From Ferruginibacter sp. (GTDB lineage Bacteria > Bacteroidota > Bacteroidia > Chitinophagales > Chitinophagaceae), in assembly GCA_013141435.1 (NCBI GenBank), contig JABFQZ010000010.1, positions 1 through 33,379 of the forward strand: a DNA stretch of 33,379 bases, in the 5' to 3' direction. Made by a program: the position numbers and the translations under genes. Shown here in pieces: positions 7,950-16,003 of the stretch. The notes beneath the pieces were generated by a model, which saw nothing but the letters and a program-made list of their open reading frames with translations, did not search any database and had not been told where the DNA came from. Numbering within the stretch: the stretch's first letter is position 1; every line of letters starts with the position of its first letter.

Positions 7950-9155
7950 ATGAACCATCTTTCACACGAAACTCTTGCCAACCTTGCCAACCAATACGGC
8001 ACACCATTGTATGTGTATAATGCCGAAAGCATAAAAACACAATACGAAAAATTAACAAATGCTTTTAGTAGTTGTAATGCAAAGTTTTTTTATGCATGTA
8101 AATCACTTACAAATATAAATGTGTTGCGTTATGTAAAATCGCTTGGTGGCTCGTTAGATTGTGTAAGTGTAAACGAAGTAAAACTTGGGTTAATAGCTGG
8201 TTTTGCAAAAGAAGAAATATTATATACTCCAAACTGTGTAGATTTTGAAGAAATATTAGAAGTAAAAGAATTGGGAGTAAATATTAATCTTGATAATATT
8301 TCAATATTAGAACAATTTGGAAATAAATTTGGAGGTAGTTACCCCATTTGCATTCGCTTAAACCCACATATTTTAGCTGGTGGAAATTATAAAATATCTA
8401 CAGGTCATATTGATAGTAAATTTGGCATATCTATACACCAAATGCGCCATATAGAGCGTATTGTAAAAACCACCAACCTACGTGTAGAGGGGATACACAT
8501 GCACACTGGTAGTGAAATAAAAGACATTAATGTTTTTTTAGAAGGATTGGAAGTAATGTTTTCTATGGCTACACATTTTCCCGATTTAAAATATATAGAT
8601 TTAGGTAGTGGGTTTAAAGTGCCTTACCAACCAGGCGATAAAGAAACCGATGTAAATTTGCTTGGCCAAAAAGTAGCAGAAGCATTTGCACAATACGAAA
8701 CCGAAACAGGAAAAAAATTGCAAGTGTGGTTTGAACCAGGTAAATTTTTGGTTAGTCAATGTGGTTATTTAATTGTAAAAGCCAATGTAATTAAGCAAAC
8801 AACATCGGCCGTATTTGTAGGTGTAAATAGCGGCTTTAACCATCTTATACGCCCAATGATGTACGACTCTTATCATCATATAGAAAATATAAGCAATGCA
8901 GAAGGAACACCCCGTATTTACAACGTTGTTGGTAATATTTGTGAAACAGACACCTTTGCTTGGGATAGAACTTTGCCCGAAGTAAAAGAAGGAGATTACC
9001 TTGCTTTTTACAATGCAGGTGCATATGGGTTTGAAATGAGTAGTAATTTTAACAGCCGCTTACGCCCAGCCGAAGTAATGGTAGAAAATGGCCAAGCAAG
9101 GGTTATAAGAAGAAGCGATGTATTTGAAGATTTGTTGAGAGGGCAAGTGATATAA
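7950..9155 (+). CDS. lysA: Diaminopimelate decarboxylase
   Basis: A PLP enzyme of the alanine-racemase-fold decarboxylases. It removes CO2 from meso-diaminopimelate to give lysine, the last step of that pathway. Seen: K51 in FYACKSLTN as the likely Schiff-base lysine; HTGSE at 185-189; DLGSGF at 217-222 in the place of the usual glycine-rich phosphate loop; EPGK at 262-265; GNICETDTF with C331 and E332 as the active-site Cys-Glu pair from the partner subunit; and YNAGAYG at 354-360. The length of 401 fits. The start is the ATG at 7950. No -7 box is obvious in the 52 bases after the scpB terminator. A related substrate such as carboxynorspermidine is less likely, given the CE pair and the length. 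Confidence 0.9.
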   Translation: MNHLSHETLANLANQYGTPLYVYNAESIKTQYEKLTNAFSSCNAKFFYACKSLTNINVLRYVKSLGGSLDCVSVNEVKLGLIAGFAKEEILYTPNCVDFEEILEVKELGVNINLDNISILEQFGNKFGGSYPICIRLNPHILAGGNYKISTGHIDSKFGISIHQMRHIERIVKTTNLRVEGIHMHTGSEIKDINVFLEGLEVMFSMATHFPDLKYIDLGSGFKVPYQPGDKETDVNLLGQKVAEAFAQYETETGKKLQVWFEPGKFLVSQCGYLIVKANVIKQTTSAVFVGVNSGFNHLIRPMMYDSYHHIENISNAEGTPRIYNVVGNICETDTFAWDRTLPEVKEGDYLAFYNAGAYGFEMSSNFNSRLRPAEVMVENGQARVIRRSDVFEDLLRGQVI

Positions 9156-9326
9156 GGTATTTTTTCAGTAAGAATTGTAAAAAATAAATAGAAAAAATAA
9201 AATTAAATTTTCGTACATAAAATCTTTTCTAATTATTTTAAAAGTTCTTTTTATAATCACACAACAAGTTAAATGAGCAAGACTTTATTCATTGCAATTG
9301 TTCATAATTCTTATTTAATTATTATT

Positions 9327-9334
9327 TACCTTTG
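9327..9334 (+). promoter_or_regulatory. -7 box of the alpha-oxoamine synthase gene
   Basis: TACCTTTG matches TAnnTTTG exactly and is followed by CGGC. A TTG at 9298-9300 is a possible but distant -33 element (26-base gap). It lies 21 bases before the ATG at 9356. Confidence 0.65.
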
Positions 9335-9355
9335 CGGCATTAAAAATTGATTTTT

Positions 9356-10618
9356 ATGATAGATATTTTTGAAAAATTGGTAAAAGACGGTGGACCGATA
9401 GGGCAGCACATGGATAGGGCACATGGTTATTTTGCTTTTCCAAAATTAGAAGGAGAGCTTGGGCCGCATATGAAGTTTAGAGGAAAAGATGTATTGGTAT
9501 GGAGCTTGAATAATTATTTAGGATTGGTAAACCACCCCGAAATAAGAAAAATAGATGCTGAAGCTGCTGCTACTTATGGCATGGGAAACCCTATGGGTGC
9601 TCGTATGATGAGCGGCAATACTACCAAGCATGAAGAGCTAGAAAAAGTGCTTAGCGAATTTGTGGGTAGAGAGGATACTATGCTTTTAAATTTTGGGTAT
9701 CAAGGAATAATGAGTTGTATAGATGCGATGGTAAATAGAAGAGATGTGATTGTTTATGATGCGGAGTCGCATGCTTGTATTGTAGATGGCGTAAGGCTTC
9801 ACATGGGGAATAGGTACGCATTTAAGCATAATGATATTGAGGATTGTGAAAAACAATTGATACGAGCAAAGGCATTGGCCGAAAAAAATGGCGGTGGTAT
9901 TTTGGTAATAACCGAGGGGGTTTTTGGTATGGATGGTGAGCAAGGTATATTAAAAGAAATAGTTGCCTTAAAAGAAAAATATGGCTTTAGAATTTTGATA
10001 GATGATGCTCATGGATTTGGATACATGGGGCCAACTGGTGCTGGTGCCGATGAGGCACAAGGTTGCCAAGCTGGTATTGATTTGTACTTTTCGAGCATGG
10101 TAAAAAGCCTTGGTAGCCTTGGTGGGTTTATTTGTGGCGATAAAGCGGTTATTAAGTATTTGAGGTATAATACTAGGTCGCAAATATTTGCAAAGAGTGT
10201 ACCATTGCTAGTTGTAGAAGGAATGTTAAAGCGTATGGATATGATAAAAACTATGCCAGAGCTTAGAGAAAAATTGTGGGCAAATGTAAATAGATTGCAA
10301 AATGGATTGAAAGAAAGAGGTTTTGATATTGGTAGTACCAACAGCCCTGTAACACCAATTTACATGAAAGGTGATGTGCCAGAAGCTACACAAATGGTAA
10401 TGGATTTGAGAGAGAATTTTGGTATTTTTTGTAGCATTGTAGTATATCCTGTAATACCAAAAGGCGATATTATTTATCGTTTAATACCTACGGCAACCCA
10501 TAGTTTTGATGATGTAGATATTACTTTAAAAGCATTTGAAGAAACTAAGAAAAAATTAGATGCTGGTATGTATAAAGCGGCAGATATACCTGATATGGCG
10601 GAAGTAGGAACGTTATAA
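9356..10618 (+). CDS. Alpha-oxoamine synthase (serine palmitoyltransferase-like)
   Basis: A PLP-dependent fold-type I enzyme that condenses an amino acid with an acyl thioester and releases CO2. Landmarks, numbered from the ATG at 9356: GARMMSGNTTKHEELE at about 81-96, H139 in DAESHACIVDG stacking on PLP, D216-H219 in IDDAHGFGYMG, and K250 in SSMVKSLGSLGG as the Schiff-base lysine. It is 420 residues long. A TTG at 9347 would add three residues; the ATG with its -7 box 21 bases upstream is preferred. In this phylum such enzymes start sphingolipid (serine) or sulfonolipid/capnine (cysteate) synthesis, and close relatives (KBL, BioF) are often confused with them. No bio or tdh gene is adjacent. 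Family sure, substrate open. Confidence 0.88.
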   Translation: MIDIFEKLVKDGGPIGQHMDRAHGYFAFPKLEGELGPHMKFRGKDVLVWSLNNYLGLVNHPEIRKIDAEAAATYGMGNPMGARMMSGNTTKHEELEKVLSEFVGREDTMLLNFGYQGIMSCIDAMVNRRDVIVYDAESHACIVDGVRLHMGNRYAFKHNDIEDCEKQLIRAKALAEKNGGGILVITEGVFGMDGEQGILKEIVALKEKYGFRILIDDAHGFGYMGPTGAGADEAQGCQAGIDLYFSSMVKSLGSLGGFICGDKAVIKYLRYNTRSQIFAKSVPLLVVEGMLKRMDMIKTMPELREKLWANVNRLQNGLKERGFDIGSTNSPVTPIYMKGDVPEATQMVMDLRENFGIFCSIVVYPVIPKGDIIYRLIPTATHSFDDVDITLKAFEETKKKLDAGMYKAADIPDMAEVGTL

Positions 10619-10642
10619 ATTATTTTGATGATTATTGATTTT

Positions 10643-10669
10643 AAACCCTATGCTTTGCATGGGGTTTTT
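10643..10669 (+). terminator. Terminator behind the alpha-oxoamine synthase
   Basis: The 11-bp stem AAACCCTATGC/GCATGGGGTTT (one T-G pair, loop TTT) is followed by Ts. It lies 25 bases past the stop and just before the convergent methyltransferase gene. Confidence 0.85.
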
Positions 10670-10684
10670 ATTGCAATAAAGTTG

Positions 10685-11857
10685 TTAAAATAAGGTTTCT
10701 AGATAATGTTGTTTTATTCCAAATAGCTCTTTCAATGATTTTACTTTATTCATATTTTCGGTGTAAATAGTATCGGAGTATGCTGTTTTTGTACCCACAA
10801 TTAAAACATTTTTTGGTGTATCTTCTTGCTCTATAAAATCAAAAATTTTTGTTTTGTAACCATTTGCTTCTAATATTAAGGAGCGAATAGTATCGGTTAC
10901 CATTTCGGCTTGACGCTCCAATAAAATACCATGCTTTGTAATATATTGCAATGAATTTGTAGGTGCCATTTGTTTGCGAATTTGCTTATGGCAACAAGGT
11001 GCGCATATAATAAATTTTGCGTTTGCTTTTATACCTTTGTAAATAGCATCGTCGGTAGCTGTATCGCAGGCATGCAGGGCTATAAGCATATCTATATTCT
11101 GCAATTGGGTATCTTTAATACTGCCTTTAATAAATTGTAAACCATGGTATTTTGCAAGAGTAGCTATATGGTTGCACTTTTGTACCAAATCATCTCTCCA
11201 CTCTATACCTTTAACTTTTATGCCTTTGTTTTTTTGTTGTAAAAAATTATGCAACGCAAAGGTTAAATATCCTTTGCCACTGCCCATATCTACTACCGAA
11301 AAATTGTTGTGTATTTCGGTATTCTTTAAAATACCATCTATAATTTCTACATATTTATTTATTTGTCGAAATTTGTGTTGCATTTCTTTTTTTATATTGC
11401 CATTGGATGCAGAAACGCCTAACTCTTTTAAATAAAATTCGTTTGATTGTAAAAGATGATTTTTTTGTTTGTTGTGCAATTGTGGAATAACTTCAACTGG
11501 AGTAACTAAATTTTTTGTTACTATTTTATCTTTATCTAACTTATTGTTGGTGTAATACAAAGTTTTTGTGTTTGTATATAAATCTGCATTATAAAAACTT
11601 GTGGTTAGTAATTTTTTTATTTCTAAAATACCATCACTTACACTAAAATTTTTTGTAATATCGTTAGTAGTATTTCTATAAACAAAAGATAATGTTTGTA
11701 TTTCTTTTAGCAATATTTCTTTTACAAATACATTTTTTAAAAGAGATGTTTGGTCTCGTTTGTTTCCTAATGTTATTTTATGGAGTGTATTTTCTGTGGC
11801 AGATGTTTGTACTGTTTGCAAAAATGTTTCTATTTTCGGCATCAATTTTTTATACAA
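10685..11857 (-). CDS. Class I SAM-dependent methyltransferase, METTL25-like
   Basis: A 390-residue protein whose C-terminal half is a Rossmann methyltransferase. The SAM-binding motif is VVDMGSGKGYLTFALH with GSGKG at 192-196. It continues with LHACDTATD at 261-269 and IICAPCCHKQ at 283-292. The pairing of an LHACD block with a later PCCH block is typical of the Methyltransf_32 family that includes METTL25/RRNAD1. The N-terminal 150 residues are Lys/Thr-rich with no motif I recognise. The substrate is unknown. It starts at the ATG at 11857, nine bases after the stop of the exported thioredoxin upstream, so the two are co-transcribed although their likely compartments differ. Confidence 0.85.
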   Translation of the reverse strand: MYKKLMPKIETFLQTVQTSATENTLHKITLGNKRDQTSLLKNVFVKEILLKEIQTLSFVYRNTTNDITKNFSVSDGILEIKKLLTTSFYNADLYTNTKTLYYTNNKLDKDKIVTKNLVTPVEVIPQLHNKQKNHLLQSNEFYLKELGVSASNGNIKKEMQHKFRQINKYVEIIDGILKNTEIHNNFSVVDMGSGKGYLTFALHNFLQQKNKGIKVKGIEWRDDLVQKCNHIATLAKYHGLQFIKGSIKDTQLQNIDMLIALHACDTATDDAIYKGIKANAKFIICAPCCHKQIRKQMAPTNSLQYITKHGILLERQAEMVTDTIRSLILEANGYKTKIFDFIEQEDTPKNVLIVGTKTAYSDTIYTENMNKVKSLKELFGIKQHYLETLF

Positions 11858-11866
11858 AGATAAAAA

Positions 11867-12394
11867 CTACCACTCAGCTTTTAAATTTTTATTGAAGTTT
11901 ACATATGTTTGTTTGGTGTCTTCTTTTTCGCCAAAATATTTTAGAGGAGCTTCCATTTCTTTTGGTTTCATAAAACCTGGTATTGGTGCTGGCTGTGTGT
12001 TGGGAGCATTTATAAAAACTGTTGTTGGGTACGATAGTTGACCATTAGTTAAGTAAATAGCCAAATCGTTGGTTTTATATTGTTTGTTGTATTTATATTT
12101 TTTGTTGTTAAAGGTAAGTTCCTCTTTTGTTTCGGCATCTAATTTCACTGCATAATAATGTTCATTTATATATGCTGTAAGTTTGTTGTGTTGATAGGTT
12201 TTTCTATCCATTTCTTTACACCAACCACACCAGTTGGTGTATATATCTATTAATATTGGTTTAGGATTAGATGCATAGATTTCGTTTAGCTCTTGTATGG
12301 TAATCCAATTTATTTTATCTTTTTTATTATTGGTAAAAGATAAAATGAAAAATGTAAAAATTAATAAAAATATAGAAACGATAAATTTCTTCAT
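11867..12394 (-). CDS. Exported thioredoxin-fold protein
   Basis: A 175-residue protein with an N-terminal signal or anchor segment (MKKFIVSIFLLIFTFFILSF) followed by a thioredoxin-like domain. The redox site is NWCGWC with C56 and C59. YPTTVFI near residue 122 supplies the cis-proline strand. The form resembles the periplasmic thioredoxin-like/DUF255 proteins that reduce or isomerise disulfides outside the cytoplasm; the partner is unknown. It starts at the ATG at 12394, only 25 bases from the divergent ubiX ATG, so its promoter probably overlaps the first codons of ubiX. It heads a two-gene operon with the methyltransferase. Confidence 0.88.
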   Translation of the reverse strand: MKKFIVSIFLLIFTFFILSFTNNKKDKINWITIQELNEIYASNPKPILIDIYTNWCGWCKEMDRKTYQHNKLTAYINEHYYAVKLDAETKEELTFNNKKYKYNKQYKTNDLAIYLTNGQLSYPTTVFINAPNTQPAPIPGFMKPKEMEAPLKYFGEKEDTKQTYVNFNKNLKAEW

Positions 12395-12407
12395 AGTTTA
12401 AATGCTT

Positions 12408-12415
12408 TAGCTTTG
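12408..12415 (+). promoter_or_regulatory. -7 box of ubiX, four bases before the ATG
   Basis: TAGCTTTG matches TAnnTTTG and is followed by TATA and then the ATG at 12420. The usual distance from this box to the transcription start would put +1 at or next to the A of the ATG. No clear -33 TTG was seen. Confidence 0.55.
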
Positions 12416-12419
12416 TATA

Positions 12420-12995
12420 ATGAGTGAAAAAGTACAAAAAAAAATTGTAGTAGCAATAACAGGTGCAAGTGGCTCTATATATGCAAAATTATTATTAACA
12501 AAATTATTGCATTTGCAAAGCCAAATAGAAGAAATATCGGTAGTAATAACCGATAATGCAAAGCAAGTATGGAAAACCGAATTAGATGATAACAACTACA
12601 ACAACTTTGCTGTAAAATATTTTGATAAGCAAAATTTTTTAGCACCATTTGCATCAGGTTCGGGTAAATACGATACCATGATTATTGTACCTTGTAGTAT
12701 GGGCACTTTGGGTAGAATTGCTTCGGGAATATCCAATGATTTAATTACAAGAGCGGCAGATGTAATCTTAAAAGAAAAACGTAAACTTATTTGTGTAGTA
12801 AGAGAAACTCCTTATAACCTTATTCATATTAAAAATATGGAAACAATAACACTAGCTGGAGGTATTATTTGTCCAGCCACTCCATCATTTTATAGTAAAC
12901 CAAAAACAATTGAAGATATGGCAAATACAGTAGTAGATAGAGTTATAGACTTAGCAGGATTGGAGCAAGAAAGTTTTAGATGGGGTAAGAATTAG
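12420..12995 (+). CDS. ubiX: Flavin prenyltransferase UbiX
   Basis: UbiX attaches a dimethylallyl group to FMN, making the prenylated-FMN cofactor used by UbiD-type decarboxylases. Family blocks are easy to see in the 191 residues: VVAITGASGSIYAKLL at 10-25 (flavin-binding), MIIVPCSMGTLGRIASGISN near 85-105, then LITRAADVILKEKRKLICVV, RETPYNLIHIKNM and the C-terminal CPATPSFYSKPKTIEDM. No ubiD is adjacent, so the client decarboxylase lies elsewhere. The start is the ATG at 12420. The -7 box only four bases upstream suggests a leaderless transcript. It is divergent from the exported thioredoxin. Confidence 0.95.
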   Translation: MSEKVQKKIVVAITGASGSIYAKLLLTKLLHLQSQIEEISVVITDNAKQVWKTELDDNNYNNFAVKYFDKQNFLAPFASGSGKYDTMIIVPCSMGTLGRIASGISNDLITRAADVILKEKRKLICVVRETPYNLIHIKNMETITLAGGIICPATPSFYSKPKTIEDMANTVVDRVIDLAGLEQESFRWGKN

Positions 12996-12999
12996 AAAT

Positions 13000-13027
13000 G
13001 AGTATTAAGATTTGAGTATTGAGATTA
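13000..13027 (+). repeat. Two imperfect 14-base tandem units before rluF
   Basis: GAGTATTAAGATTT (13000-13013) is followed directly by GAGTATTGAGATTA (13014-13027), with 12 of 14 bases the same. It lies in the ubiX-rluF spacer. No function is apparent. Confidence 0.5.
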
Positions 13028-13076
13028 GTCTATTAAATTTATAACTTAGTTCAAAACTTTACCCTTAACACCTTGA

Positions 13077-13084
13077 TAATTTTG
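13077..13084 (+). promoter_or_regulatory. -7 box of the rluF-fic pair
   Basis: TAATTTTG matches TAnnTTTG and lies 20 bases before the ATG at 13105. No -33 element was recognised. Confidence 0.45.
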
Positions 13085-13104
13085 AAAAAGAATAAACATA
13101 AATT

Positions 13105-13839
13105 ATGGATACAAGTTTAAATAAATACATAAGCGAAACTGGCTTTTGTAGCCGAAGAGAAGCCGATAGGTTTATAGAAGAATGTAGGGTAACAATAAAC
13201 GGTAAAGATGCAGATAAAGGCAACAGAGTAAAAAATGGCGATGTTGTAAAAATAGATGGTGAAAACCTAAAAAGAAAAGATGCACCAGTTTATATAATGT
13301 TAAATAAACCCAAGGGAATTACTTGTACCACCGATACAAATGAAAAAGCCAACATTATAGATTTTATAAAATACAAATCTCGTATTTTTCCAATAGGTAG
13401 ATTGGATAAGCTTTCGGAAGGATTAATTTTTATGACCAATGACGGAGATATTGTAAATAAAATATTGAGAGCTGGCAATGGGCATGAAAAAGAATACATG
13501 GTAACTACCGATAAAAAAATTGATTATGATTTTATAAATAAAATGCGAAACGGTGTAAAAATTATGAACACTACCACAAAACCTTGTTTTGTAAAACTTG
13601 AAGGAGATGCTAGATTTCGTATTATTCTAAAACAAGGTCTTAACAGGCAAATACGCCGCATGTGCGAAACTCTAGGTTTTAAAGTAACATCGCTAAAAAG
13701 GGTACGAATAATGAATTTTACCATTAAAGGAATAGAACCTGGCAAGTGGCGATATTTTACTACTGCCGAATTAGAATTGCTAAATAACTTATTAGCCAAT
13801 AGTAGCAAAACCGATGGCGAAGATGGAATGGGGGAGTAA
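13105..13839 (+). CDS. rluF: Pseudouridine synthase, RluF/RsuA family
   Basis: Isomerises a uridine in ribosomal RNA to pseudouridine; E. coli RluF acts on 23S U2604. An N-terminal S4 RNA-binding domain (about 2-60: LNKYISETGFCSRREADRFI, VKNGDVVKIDGE) is followed by the catalytic fold with MLNKPKGITCT at 65-75 and catalytic D101 in FPIGRLDKLSEGLIFMTNDG. The C-terminal LKQGLNRQIRRMCETLGFKV is the usual closing motif. It is 244 residues long and starts at the ATG at 13105. RluF fits better than RsuA or RluB, but the exact target uridine cannot be read from sequence. It overlaps the Fic gene by 26 bases. Confidence 0.9.
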   Translation: MDTSLNKYISETGFCSRREADRFIEECRVTINGKDADKGNRVKNGDVVKIDGENLKRKDAPVYIMLNKPKGITCTTDTNEKANIIDFIKYKSRIFPIGRLDKLSEGLIFMTNDGDIVNKILRAGNGHEKEYMVTTDKKIDYDFINKMRNGVKIMNTTTKPCFVKLEGDARFRIILKQGLNRQIRRMCETLGFKVTSLKRVRIMNFTIKGIEPGKWRYFTTAELELLNNLLANSSKTDGEDGMGE

Positions 13840-14653
13840 TGAAAATAAAAAAATGCATTCAATGAATTACAAGTTTAATATTCTTACAAATAAATTATTT
13901 CCAAATTTTTGTGAAATTGTATTGAAAAAAAACTTGAATGATTTTTTTTTGTTGGAAGAGAGTGAATTAACAATTAGTACCTTTAGCTTTTATACTTCAG
14001 TATCGGCAGTATTTTCTTCTAAAATTGAAGGAGAAGATATTGACCTAGATTCGTATATAAAGCATAAGCGATTTGGAATAAAGTATTTGCCCGATTATAC
14101 TTGTAAAATAGATGATTTGTATAATGCATATCAATTTGCAAAAAATACTAGATGTAATAAAAAAAGTATAGAAAAAGCTCATCAAATATTAACTAAAAAT
14201 ATTTTACCAAAAAATAAACAAGGCAAAGAAAGAAAAAGTAACATGTATGTTGCATCAACCGATGGAAGAATAGAGTATGTAGCTGCATCTCCTTTTTTGG
14301 TAAATAAGGAAATGAATAAGTTTTATAAAGATTTAGAATTTCTAATATCCGCAGAGCTTACCATTCAACAAGTATTTTATTATGCATCTTTACTTCATTT
14401 AGTATTTGTAAAAATTCATCCTTTTGATGATGGAAATGGGCGTACCGGAAGATTATTAGAAAAATGGTTTTTAGCAGAAAAACTTGGAGAAAATGCATGG
14501 TTAATTGAATCAGAAAAAAACTATTATCAACAGCATCAATTGTATTATAAAAATTTAAGATTGCTAGGGTTAGACTACGAAGACTTAAATTACCAAAATG
14601 CTATTCCATTTTTATTAATGTTACCTCAATCTTTAATTTTAGATAAAGAGTAA
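13814..14653 (+). CDS. Fic-domain protein, class II (self-inhibited)
   Basis: Fic enzymes usually transfer AMP from ATP to a hydroxyl side chain of a target protein. The core motif HPFDDGNGRTGR is complete at 202-213, with catalytic H202. About 130 residues before it lies the inhibitory-helix motif S-x-x-x-E-G (S68 to G73 in FSSKIEGED). That makes it a class II Fic, in which the Glu blocks ATP until it is relieved. The ATG at 13814 overlaps the rluF end by 26 bases; in-frame ATGs at 13823, 13853 and 13862 are alternatives, and MNYKFN at 13862 may be the true start. No antitoxin-like small gene is nearby. The target is unknown. Confidence 0.9.
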   Translation: MAKMEWGSNENKKMHSMNYKFNILTNKLFPNFCEIVLKKNLNDFFLLEESELTISTFSFYTSVSAVFSSKIEGEDIDLDSYIKHKRFGIKYLPDYTCKIDDLYNAYQFAKNTRCNKKSIEKAHQILTKNILPKNKQGKERKSNMYVASTDGRIEYVAASPFLVNKEMNKFYKDLEFLISAELTIQQVFYYASLLHLVFVKIHPFDDGNGRTGRLLEKWFLAEKLGENAWLIESEKNYYQQHQLYYKNLRLLGLDYEDLNYQNAIPFLLMLPQSLILDKE

Positions 14654-14676
14654 ACCAAATCGCCATAAAATATTGC

Positions 14677-14684
14677 TATTTTTG
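14677..14684 (+). promoter_or_regulatory. -7 box of the radical SAM gene, four bases before the ATG
   Basis: TATTTTTG matches TAnnTTTG and is followed by CACC and the ATG at 14689. The spacing is the same as at ubiX and predicts a leaderless mRNA. No convincing -33 element was seen. Confidence 0.55.
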
Positions 14685-14688
14685 CACC

Positions 14689-15993
14689 ATGAGCAACGTA
14701 CTTACACAATCTCCTTACTTAATGTTTTCCGATGGCAAAGGTGGTATTTATGAAGATGAAACTTTGTACACCGCTGGGCGAACAGGTTGGGATGCAATGC
14801 CAATAGCTACCGATGAATGGATTTTGTTGCCCGAAGGTGGACAACTATACGAGCTGCCTGGCCGAAGAGGAATAGGAATAGACGTACAAACTGGGGAAAT
14901 GCGTATTTGCGAAAAAGGTTGGGCTGTAGCAGCCTTTATACCACCTGCACATACAGGTTTATACATATCGGCATACGAAACAATGCCAGATGCACCTACG
15001 CTTCCATTATTTTGTTACACGGCTGCTGGCTGGCAAAACGAAAAAATTTATGTACCTGCAGTACGTATAGAAAATGATATTAGGCAAGAAAGCGAAGGCT
15101 ATAACGATGATGAAATTGAGGTAGGTACAGCGAATTTGTTAAAAGCATATCCTACAAATAGATTAATAAAACATTTAATGGATAATTGTTGCATGACATA
15201 CACATGCCCAGCAGCAAGAAACCTTGCACTTGGTAGATGGGAATGCCCTGTACCAATATCGCCAGCTTGCAATGCAAATTGTATAGGTTGTATATCTTTT
15301 CAGCCAAGCGATGAAACCATTGTAAGCACACAAGATAGGTTAACATTTAAACCCACTGCCGAAGAAATTGTAGAGTTTACTGTACCGCATTTAGAAACTG
15401 CTCCTTTTCCAATCATAAGTTACGGCCAAGGTTGCGAAGGTGAGCCATTATTAATGTGGGAAACCATTAAAGAATCGATAATAGAAATTAGAAAACATAC
15501 ACAAAAAGGAAGCATAAATATTAATACCAACGGCAGCATGCCAAAAGCCGTAAAAGCCTTATGCGAAGCAGGGCTTACAAGTATTAGAGTAAGTACAAAC
15601 TCTGCCAGAGAAGAAATTTATAACCCTTATTACAGACCCAATAATTACGTATTTGCCGATATTATCGAAAGCCTAAAAGTTGCCAATAGTTTTGGTGCTT
15701 GGACAAGTTTAAACTATTTTGTTTTTCCGGGTATGACAGATAATATTGAAGAGTACGAAGCTTTAAGAAAACTTATAAAAGAAACTGGGCTTAAAATGAT
15801 ACAGTGGCGCAATTTTAATATTGACCCCGATTGGTATTTAGGAAAAATTAGCATTACAGACACAGGAGAATGTATGGGAATAAAACAAATGTTGGAATTG
15901 ATAAGAGAAGAATTTCCTGATTTAAAATTTGGATATTTTAACCCATCTATAGAAAGAATAAAAGGAAATTTTGAAAAGGATTATGCTCATTAA
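14689..15993 (+). CDS. Radical SAM protein of unknown substrate
   Basis: A 434-residue enzyme with the radical-SAM cluster motif C-x3-C-x2-C (C194, C198, C201 in ACNANCIGC). A SAM-binding GQGCEGEPLL near 245 and the INTNGSMPKAVKALCEAGLT and IRVSTNSA strands of the partial TIM barrel follow. The first 170 residues form a separate non-SAM domain (GRTGWDAMPIATDEWILLPE) that I do not recognise. A cysteine-rich stretch (C167, C168, C173, C186) leads into the cluster motif and might bind a second cluster. The C-terminal part has FPGMTDNIEEYEALRKLIKE, as in MoaA-like folds. It starts at the ATG at 14689. A small exported protein follows 10 bases later. The substrate cannot be assigned. Confidence 0.85.
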   Translation: MSNVLTQSPYLMFSDGKGGIYEDETLYTAGRTGWDAMPIATDEWILLPEGGQLYELPGRRGIGIDVQTGEMRICEKGWAVAAFIPPAHTGLYISAYETMPDAPTLPLFCYTAAGWQNEKIYVPAVRIENDIRQESEGYNDDEIEVGTANLLKAYPTNRLIKHLMDNCCMTYTCPAARNLALGRWECPVPISPACNANCIGCISFQPSDETIVSTQDRLTFKPTAEEIVEFTVPHLETAPFPIISYGQGCEGEPLLMWETIKESIIEIRKHTQKGSININTNGSMPKAVKALCEAGLTSIRVSTNSAREEIYNPYYRPNNYVFADIIESLKVANSFGAWTSLNYFVFPGMTDNIEEYEALRKLIKETGLKMIQWRNFNIDPDWYLGKISITDTGECMGIKQMLELIREEFPDLKFGYFNPSIERIKGNFEKDYAH

Positions 15994-16003
15994 AAAATAA
16001 TAT

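Noticed and set aside
7569..7958. 129-codon minus-strand ORF over the end of scpB
   Set aside because: It runs through the scpB terminator and the lysA start and is Ser/Cys-rich antisense of the acidic tail.
13000..13027. CRISPR-like repeat before rluF
   Set aside because: There are only two imperfect 14-base units, directly adjacent with no spacer, so it is not an array. No other periodic repeat was seen in the window.
13814..14653. Fic protein as a toxin-antitoxin pair with its neighbour
   Set aside because: The inhibitory motif is within the same protein (class II) and the upstream gene is a pseudouridine synthase, not a small antitoxin.
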